From the NCBI GenBank assembly GCA_021234155.1, contig JAJEKV010000003.1, positions 22,535,569-22,599,568 of the forward strand: DNA of 64,000 nucleotides. The letters run 5' to 3'. Shown here in pieces: positions 56,619-64,000 of the stretch (positions are counted from its first letter, which is position 1; each line of letters begins with the position of its first letter). The position numbers were made by a program, and so were the translations under genes. Source of the DNA: Isoetes taiwanensis (lineage: Eukaryota; Streptophyta; Lycopodiopsida; Isoetales; Isoetaceae). Under the pieces are notes generated by a model that ran no database searches, was not told the DNA's origin, and saw only the letters and a program-made list of their open reading frames with translations.

Positions 56619-57032
56619 ATGCCTAGTAGAAACATGGGAACACAACATAAAGAGGCTACCGAAGAGGAGGGCTACCAGCCTATTCACCGTTGGAAAGATA
56701 AGAACTTCAAAGTAGGAAGAGGAAGTGCAGGCCTAGCCTGTTATGTCAAGGAGAATGTAGCAAATGGTACATGTATTTTACACTCAGATGTCAATAAAAG
56801 ATACATGGTACTTAGTATGCAATTGCAAAATAAAAAAGATCTAATACTGATCATACCGAGTAGTGACAAACTAGAACTGTTAGAATTGGGGGAAACCATG
56901 ATGAAGTGGAAGGAACAGGGACCAATGATACTAATAGGAGATCTAAATGCCAGAACAGGTCAGGAGCAAGCACGATATACAAGTATAGATGAAACAAATG
57001 GACAATGGACCCAAACGGTAAGATCGAAATAA
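56619..57032 (+). CDS. LINE endonuclease central part, intact frame
   Basis: 137 codons with G-L-A-C-Y-V-K-E-N-V, then L-I-L-I-I-P-S-S-D-K, then I-L-I-G-D-L-N-A-R-T-G. The Asp and Asn of G-D-L-N at 56937-56948 are the conserved catalytic pair of AP-type LINE endonucleases. The N-terminal W-N and E-T-W blocks lie just upstream in other frames, and the S-I-V-D-Y-V-I block follows near 57185. In the proximal copy the G-D-L-N block is destroyed by three small changes, two at CAG/CTG words. Confidence 0.82.
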   Translation: MPSRNMGTQHKEATEEEGYQPIHRWKDKNFKVGRGSAGLACYVKENVANGTCILHSDVNKRYMVLSMQLQNKKDLILIIPSSDKLELLELGETMMKWKEQGPMILIGDLNARTGQEQARYTSIDETNGQWTQTVRSK

Positions 57033-57902
57033 TGGAATAGACGAACTGAGGACAAGGCAGAGATCAATGCTAAGGGGAAACTACTGCTCGAGGTATGCAC
57101 GACCACAGGGGCCATCATAGCCAATGGGGTTCAGAGATGGCCAGGATCAGGGGAATTCACAAGTCAGAACGCTCATGGGAGAAGTATAGTAGATTACGTA
57201 ATAATGAATGAACAGCAAAGCAGTACAAGATCGTAAATTGTGACCCTAGAATGGCCAATTGGGAGGAGGGAGACTCACAGCCCATGCGGTTGACAATTAC
57301 AAAGGGGGGAACAACCAAAGAATGAAGAACAAAGATGGATGTGAGAGAGATAGGGGAAAGCTGGAAATACATTTTTAACAAACACGCAGACACGCTTTGT
57401 GCAAGTAATCAAAGAGGAAATGGGAAAATGGAAATGGAGGAGCACAGGCGACGAGAATGGAGATGCGCCAATGACATAACAAAGGAAAGTGGCATTAGAA
57501 ATATTCGGGAAAAGAAGGAAGAGAAAGGAAAATAATGCCTTCAAATCTTCAATATGGTATGACGATGAGTGCAAGGAACAGAGAAGGAAAGTCAAAGGCC
57601 AGAGGTAAGGAAACATATCAAAAGGAAAGAGCGATATATCTAAAGTTACCGAAAAGCAAAGAGGAATAAGAATCTGATGCAAAGATCAATGGGGACCGCC
57701 AAGCTAATCAAGAAACAACCACGTAAGTTCGGGGTGGATTTAAAGAGAAAAGCAAGGGAATAAGGGAAGTGAAATCACACAGTGGCAGCATTGGAACAGC
57801 AGGATGGGAGAACTATCCGAAAAACTATATAAGACAGGGCACCCCCAAAGACCAATACCGAATCGCAAATAACGGACCCACCATGCTTCGAACGCATGTG
57901 AA

Positions 57903-58700
57903 GTGATGATAGCATTGAATGGGATGGCCAATAACAAGGCCCCAGACTTATACGGATTAACTGTGGAAGTACTAGCAGATACCATTATAGTAAAGCAGGT
58001 GACAGAGATATTCAATGGTATAATACACACAGGGCTCCCGGACAGATGGGCGTACAACAGGATCATACCCCTACACAAGGGGGGAAGTAAACAGGAACCT
58101 GGAAACTACAGGACAATAATGGTAAGTTCCATTTTCGCAAAGTGGTACGGGAAGGTTCTAGACAATAAATTAAAGCAATGGGCAGAGGCAGGAAATTTGA
58201 GAGCACAGGGCAAGTAGGCTTCGCACTGTAACACTCAATAACAGACCATCTAGTGAGTGACCGGATACTAATAGAGCATAATAGAGGCCACGGAAAGAAA
58301 GTGATATGCTGTTTTGTGGACTTCAGAAAAGCTTTTGACACAGTACCAAGGGAAAAGCTTATACAGAGGCTTGTAGACATGCAAGCACCGAGAGACATGG
58401 TAGGGGCAATTGCGAGATTATACTATAATGTATATGCAAAAATAGAAGAAGAAGGAAAGGCAATAGATCTGCGGACACAGGAGTCAAACAGGGATGTCCC
58501 TTATCTCCAACACTGTTCGAATATATATAGATGCCCTACAGGATTTTATAGCAGAACAGCAAGGGGACGTGGACGCCCCTACACTCGGGGGAACCAAGGT
58601 ACCTATCATGCTATATGCTGATGATTTGGGCATGATGGCCACAAAGAACAAGGGAATGCAATGTGTTATTGAAACTACTAGAGATCTTCCGTGAAAAGAC
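57903..58700 (+). pseudogene. LINE reverse transcriptase core, best-preserved stretch
   Basis: 57903-58217 reads N-N-K-A-P-D-L-Y-G-L-T-V-E-V-L, then W-A-Y-N-R-I-I-P-L-H-K-G-G-S. 58253-58621 reads C-C-F-V-D-F-R-K-A-F-D-T-V-P-R-E-K-L, the first catalytic aspartate block. 58494-58694 has I-Y-I-D-A-L-Q and the catalytic Y-A-D-D at 58614-58625, followed by L-G-M-M-A. Only two or three small shifts separate these frames. This is an endonuclease-type LINE RT; exact clade needs a tree. Confidence 0.85.
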
Positions 58701-59499
58701 GTGGCTAACAAAGGAATCTCACAAAACCAAAATAGTCTTTTTTTGGTAACAGAATAATCACAAGTCGCTCAAATATCTAGGGGACAGACTTAGAAGAAGC
58801 AACATAGTACAAGTATCTAGGGTATGATACACATGGCAATGTGGAAATGGGCTTAAAGGGGCAGATGCTAGATTCCAAGCAAAGAATAGGAAGCTACTAT
58901 AACATGAAAAACTTCGCAACGTAAAACGTAATAATAGAATGGGAAATTAAATGCTACCTATTCGCACGGTAGTCGCCACAACATAGCTATACGGGCGGAA
59001 GCCCGGGGACCGGGCTAACGTGACAAGAAATGGGAAAAGCAAGAAGGAATTCTCGACAGCCTACATAAAACAGAATTCAAACTAAGAGCAAACACACCAT
59101 TGACAACCATAGTGTATGAGACAGTCGTAAAACCTATGGAAGTGAGAGCATGGGAAAGGACCATCGATACATCATAAGAAATAATGCAGGTGAAAAGTCG
59201 AGAAGTTAGCAAGCATCGCGAATCAACTAATCAGCAAGGGTCGCATTATAACCACAAGCAAAAGGGATGGTTTAGGGATGTAGCAATATGGACCAGAGAA
59301 ATGGGGCTGAACTGTTTAACCGATCGATGAAGGCCAATGGAATGAGGAGGGCAAGTAAAGCTACGCGGGCATGGTCGCAAAAGCACACAGACCCAAAACA
59401 CTCGGGCTTGTATCAATATTCAATCCAGAGCAAATGATAGGACAACAAATGTACCAAGATAACATGCTTGGAAAAAACGGAGAAGAGATATCTTAGCAA

Positions 59500-59680
59500 A
59501 GTTCGTGATGGGATGTCATGATCCGAGAATTGAAAAGGACAGTGGAGAAAAATAGACAAACAGACAAAGCTATGCGAATCCTGTGATGTAATGGAAATAG
59601 AGGACTAAAACCACATGCTTAATGAATGCCCAACTTACACGCACATCGTGGAAAAGTACAGAGAGTAAGATGGGGACAAT
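59500..59680 (+). pseudogene. LINE ORF2 C-terminal Cys/His motif (distal copy)
   Basis: Reads L-C-E-S-C-D-V, M-E-I-E-D, one stop, then H-M-L-N-E-C-P, a C-x-x-C..H..C arrangement at the end of ORF2. The GC-rich LINE ends with a similar A-I-E-D-E-S-H motif, suggesting related families. Confidence 0.7.
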
Positions 59681-60060
59681 CAAGACATACCATAATGGCA
59701 AGGACGTAAACAATGGGAGATTTGGCGATGCAACACGGGAGATGCCGAATGCATTAATCGGAAGCACATGAACAAAAAGGGTTTACGATATGATTTGCTC
59801 AAGAGGCAAATCATAGACGCCCACTAAAATGTACAAATTTTAAAGTCGCTTTTGATATAGACGACACCGCACGCCTAGAAGCCGGAACAAAGTAGGGTGT
59901 CGGGCATTAATAGGAAAAAGTGAGCCTTCTAAAAGGCTACAACAAACAAACATGGATGAGATAGTAGCCCCCACCGTGGGAGCTCACCCACGCCACACAA
60001 GTCCAGAGGCCTCGTGGCACAAGGGACAATAATGTATTCTATTCTATTCTATTCTATATC

Positions 60061-60739
60061 CGATATCCCGATTTGTAATGGAGTTACTTTTAACAACTCG
60101 ATCTTTTGTTAGGTCTAAGATGGCTTTTCTCCCGCTCTTTTGTAAAGTCATCATTTATGGTCATTTAAGTACAAAAGTGCTTCCCTATACCGTGGTCATC
60201 TAATGTTTACAAAAGCATGATTACTTAGCATATTTTTCTTAATATATGAGGGTTAAGGTAAGATGGTAACGCTCAAAAACATTAAATTCAACCGTAAAGT
60301 GGTTCCAAATAGTTCATCTTGACACTCCAAAGGGCTATTGTGGTAAAACAACAAATGTAACTTTTATTATTATGGTTTTTATGTGCGTGATAAACATTAG
60401 GTATGTTGGCAAAGTCCCCCTCCGAATGCATATTATCCATAAAGTAGAAGAACTTATAAGCTGAAGGTTAGCTCTCAGCATTTACTATTTATTTTGCATA
60501 TGCCAGCAGTTTCTATTCACATGTACTGGAATGGGATTGTAGGACATAGATGTTGAACCCAAGATTAGACCAGATATTGAGGGATCAAGAGCGACATGAC
60601 ATGGGAATTGGCATGCATGACAAAAGCAGCAGTAGTTATGCTGCATAGTTGTCCTAAGCTTTGAACCATATCTTTTGTATATTTTATACTTTATAATTTA
60701 ATCGATTTTTGAAAAATGCTTTTTTCTTCTCTCATTCCC
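60061..60739. other. Non-coding counterpart of 27658-28317
   Basis: AT-rich, no gene seen. Confidence 0.5.
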
Positions 60740-60849
60740 TCTTGTTCGGTTTATTGGCTAGTCCATTGGGTTAGCAACTAAGAGATCTTGTGTTTAAGTC
60801 TCTGGGGGTCCGTCATATGTCCTCATCAATGTGGCATGACGTCAAAATA

Positions 60850-60850
<1 letters not shown>

Positions 60851-60926
<76 letters not shown>
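60851..60926 (+). repeat. (TATC)19 microsatellite
   Basis: 76 bases of perfect TATC, directly after tgacgtcaaaatac. The long Y-L-S-I frames across it on the plus strand are artefacts. Confidence 0.97.
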
Positions 60927-60951
60927 ATCAATGTGGCATGACGTCAAAATA

Positions 60952-61074
<123 letters not shown>

Positions 61075-61076
61075 GC

Positions 61077-62217
61077 TTTAAATTTGTACTTTGAACACTT
61101 TAAATGTAACTAACTCCAAATGCCCAAATGATGGCAGTACTGCCTGTTAATTAAGAGATTCTAATATGCAAGAGCTTTAGAGGCTCTGCCCTTTTTTTTT
61201 CTTAATTTAATTCATATGCAATTTGACCCGTTACAACGAACTTTAGTAAAATGTCACATGTGACAAATGACCATTAACAAAATACAAAAATTATGGTTCG
61301 TGGACGGTGGCAACCGTAATTAATTTTATCACATGTCACAAATACAAGATCAAGAACGCTGCGATGATTTATATTTTTGTCACGCGTTACAAGTGGTTTT
61401 TTGTTGCTAACGCGTCACAAATCGTATTATGTAACGGAAATTAAAAAATGCTTGTTAATGTATTTTTCGTTAAAAAGAACGTGACAAATTATATTATATT
61501 CTATTAATTAATGTTTCTAACCTACTTGTTATAACATGCAGAACTGACTCCGCCTTTGACATAATATGCTTGGTTTATTAGCAGGACCATTTGTAAGTGT
61601 GGGTGAAGGTCGTGGATTTAGAGTCTACATTTTGATAGTCCATTAGAATGCATTGTGCGGAGGCATAGTACTAGAAATATATCAAGTTTGCACACGTAAT
61701 GATTAGATTAGATCTTCCTATTATCTTCAATACCAACTTTCTATATACTAGAAACAGTATACTACACCTGATAGCATAGACATGAAAAGATAAAAGACCA
61801 AGTAGTCAAAATAAAAGGACATCAAGTGCAAAAAACAAACAAAGGACATCAAGTGCAAAAATCTTTATAAATTCTCCACGTATTTACAACCCAAATGGGA
61901 GTCAGATAATCTCAATAACCATATAGAAATGGCAAAGATAATTTCAATATGAATATACAAGTGGCTGAACATTCTCAAATGTTAAGTTCTCATTGGAAGC
62001 AACAATCTTGCCTTTAGGTTTCCTAGATTGTGGAGGCTTTCGAGGTCCTAACACCCTTAGTTTGCCCCCAACAGTCCACTCCCTCTTGCAGCCTTCAAGA
62101 CGATAACCGGGTTGGCCTTGCTTTTATTGTTCATGTAGTCGGCTGTGTTATCACCGAAACACCGAGGGCAATCAAGATGGGGCATCTCTATCTTCTCGCT
62201 TCTTCATCCTTGAGCTG
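61077..62217. repeat. Non-coding stretch with GTCACAAAT motifs and the ATAACATGC module (distal copy)
   Basis: Counterpart of 28441-29450. The GTCACA-type words cluster at 61250-61440 and the ATAACATGC module is at about 61520-61810. No gene seen. Confidence 0.5.
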
Positions 62218-62886
62218 TCATTTTTGTGGCATAGTTGCCATGCTTGTCGTTGTTCGTCCGCTTCCAAGTTGAATCGAGTTGGCAACTATCTTCCTCTTCT
62301 TCATCTTTGGAGCTGCCATTCCTTGTGTTGCTTGTTGCTCCCATGGCTGCCATTCACGCGGATACGTACAAGTGTTCCAGTGTTCACTTCCAAGTCCAAT
62401 TGATGCATTGACCAAGTCATGCATGGCTGTACTGGCTTCTTCTGCTTCAACTTCACTATCTCCTTTGCAGAGATTTTCTTGTATTGATTGAAAAAAGTTG
62501 ACAAAGTCCTCGTCTAGGACTTCCAACTCTTTTTCTTTTTGTGACGTTTCTAGGTCAAGCTTAAGCAAGTTTTCCTCAAATAAGTCCTCGTCAAAATCAT
62601 CAAGAACGTCTAAAGTAGGAGCTGGAAAAGACGCATTGAGCAAGTCTTCGTTACCTCTTTTCAACACAGGCGGTTCATCGGCATCAAGTACGTCAATAGA
62701 TGCTAGGGCGTCCTTCTGGTCCAAGCTCCTCAGATAGTTGAATTCCTCCGCAGTCAAAATAAATTCTTCGTCGTCAAGCTCCGCCATTGTGAAAGTCCTC
62801 CTTGAAAATGCTGTAATGCGACATGTGGAATGAATGGGAGTCTTATAGACCCCGTCTTGTTGCCTTGATTCCCAAGTTATCCCCAT
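62218..62886 (-). CDS. Acidic protein of unknown function, intact ORF
   Basis: The longest uninterrupted non-TE-looking frame in the distal copy: 222 codons, or 189 if translation starts at the methionine at 62787, which begins the compositionally coherent part (MAELDDEEFILTAEEFNYL). It is very rich in Asp, Glu and Leu, with a central D-V-L-D-D-F-D-E-D-L-F-E-E-N stretch, then a Trp-containing segment and a basic end, M-K-K-R-K-I-V, that could be a nuclear localisation signal. No membrane segment or signal peptide. I do not recognise the family. The proximal copy is frameshifted. It may be a host exon, or an ORF of the nearby putative DNA transposon. Confidence 0.45.
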   Translation of the reverse strand: MGITWESRQQDGVYKTPIHSTCRITAFSRRTFTMAELDDEEFILTAEEFNYLRSLDQKDALASIDVLDADEPPVLKRGNEDLLNASFPAPTLDVLDDFDEDLFEENLLKLDLETSQKEKELEVLDEDFVNFFQSIQENLCKGDSEVEAEEASTAMHDLVNASIGLGSEHWNTCTYPREWQPWEQQATQGMAAPKMKKRKIVANSIQLGSGRTTTSMATMPQK

Positions 62887-64000
62887 TTCTTAAAATATCT
62901 CCTAAATATATCAGTGATATTTAGGGGAAAGCCGTGTACAGATGCCCTGCTGGAGCACAGAGCCGCGGCCATGGATATACCAACACAGATTGCATTCCGA
63001 CGGCCATAGATGGAGCAGTTTCAAAAGGAGGAACAAGAGATGTGGTACTATTTTTCAAAGAAATGGCGTGGAATTTCTTGCCGAGGAGCATAATGCACAG
63101 AGATTTGGCTATGGCAGGTTGTAGCTCTTAAATCCATCAGAAATCCTTGGTAATTTAGGTTTTCATGCACTTCCTTTCCTTAAAATTTCAATATTCTAAT
63201 GGTTATATCAGCGAAGTTGGTAAGAATGCACCTATGGCAGTTGAATTCTTACAGAGAAATGGCTGCAAAGCCCGTGAACTATTTTATACTGAAAGGGTGC
63301 ATCTTCAAAACATGGACCACTGATGTGGTGCATCACCGCATAGGCCGCCTATGCAAACCGTTATGCAGGTTTCTCTCATACAAACTCGCAATTTAGTAGA
63401 GATTCCGAAGTTTTCCATGCCTTTCATAGAAGGTTAGCATCGATTGCAAAAGATGCGGGTGGCATCAATGTTTAAAGGCAAAAATAATTGGCTGGAAAAT
63501 ATTAGTAGTGGTTTTCGCCAATGGACCTTCATTGGGCTAGATTTTTGACCGCCAGGGTGCCTTCTAGTGGCTGTTTTAATTTCGTGGATTGACCAAAGAG
63601 AGATAGTGGGAGACACCATTTTTGAATTGGTTGGGCAGATAGGGAATTGCACAGAATATCTGAGACAGTTGGTGTGCCATGAGTGGTGCACCTATGATGT
63701 ATTCAGTTTGATTATTGAATGGAAACCTTTGATATGTTCATTGAAGAGGCTACTTTATATGGAGAGCAAGAATAAATTTTGCTTTTGGCATGTACCGTTG
63801 AAGGATTGGAGGAATAATAAAGCTCATGACATGATAAAAAAGATTGCACGGAGCTAGAAGAATCCTCTATGAAGCCCTGAAGACTCCTATGGACATACAT
63901 TATGAAGGTGGTATACGGAACCCAAAAAAAAAAGGATGATGTAAGCAAAGGCAGGTTGCTTGTTATTTCAAAAGAAGATATTGAGAAACAGAAGAAGGGA
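62887..64000 (+). other. Weak transposase-like region (distal copy)
   Basis: The best frame is 63567-63857: I-V-G-D-T-I-F-E-L-V-G-Q-I-G-N, then Y-M-E-S-K-N-K-F-C-F-W-H-V and N-K-A-H-D-M-I-K-K-I-A-R. In the next frame comes L-W-T-Y-I-M-K-V-V-Y. The C-F-W-H-V then basic helix is reminiscent of MULE/FAR1-type transposase cores, but catalytic acidic residues cannot be assigned. Upstream, P-M-A-V-E-F-L-Q-R-N-G-C-K-A near 63233 is open but unrecognised. Confidence 0.3.

Larger units (their letters stand above)
54620..60060 (+). mobile_element. Near full-length non-LTR retrotransposon (distal copy)
   Basis: Counterpart of 22290-27657. Monomers are at 54650-55030, ORF1-like at 55490-56010, endonuclease to about 57300, reverse transcriptase at 57900-58700, C-terminal Cys/His motif near 59600, and TATTC tail at about 60035-60057. 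Several stretches (for example 56700-56900) are identical to the proximal copy while others are full of small indels. Confidence 0.85.

Overview
The window looks like nuclear intergenic DNA from a land plant, and a seed-free plant (fern, lycophyte or bryophyte) fits best. The background is AT-rich. Almost all recognisable coding sequence is retrotransposon: a Ty1/copia element primed by initiator tRNA-Met, several non-LTR (LINE) families, a gag-only LTR element, tRNA-derived SINEs and a hAT-type MITE. The only host-gene signal I trust is a two-exon piece resembling the N-terminal half of TFIIE-alpha. There are no operons, bacterial genes, CRISPR arrays or rRNA. The species assignment is inference.

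The dominant architecture is a direct duplication of about 30 kb. Positions 2069 to about 31200 (proximal copy) are collinear with 32265 to 64000 (distal copy). Both copies hold, in order: a non-coding segment with long inverted repeats; a copia element that contains a nested gag-only LTR element; a LINE 3' end with zf-RVT zinc-finger remnants; the TFIIE-alpha-like fragment; a LINE with tandem 5' monomers; a SINE; and an acidic-protein ORF followed by a weak transposase-like region. Insertions present in only one copy date the events. A GC-rich 5'-truncated LINE (6114-8877) is only in the proximal copy. A 1.68 kb poly(A) retroposon (35741-37423), a hAT-type MITE (42097-42860), a SINE (48294-48541) and microsatellite expansions (60851-61074) are only in the distal copy. 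The distal copy also carries two local tandem duplications, of about 0.65 kb and 1.85 kb.

The two copies differ mostly by small indels and substitutions that cluster on CAG/CTG trinucleotides, while long blocks elsewhere are identical. CAG/CTG is the plant CHG methylation context and the changes are not simple C-to-T, so I suspect systematic long-read base-calling error in methylated DNA. Many frameshifts in the transposon ORFs may therefore be sequence artefacts. The duplication itself could be real or could be two haplotypes joined in assembly. Element boundaries marked by target-site duplications (AGCAT, AGAGA, TTTGACAA, AGATATTATT) are the firmest calls here.
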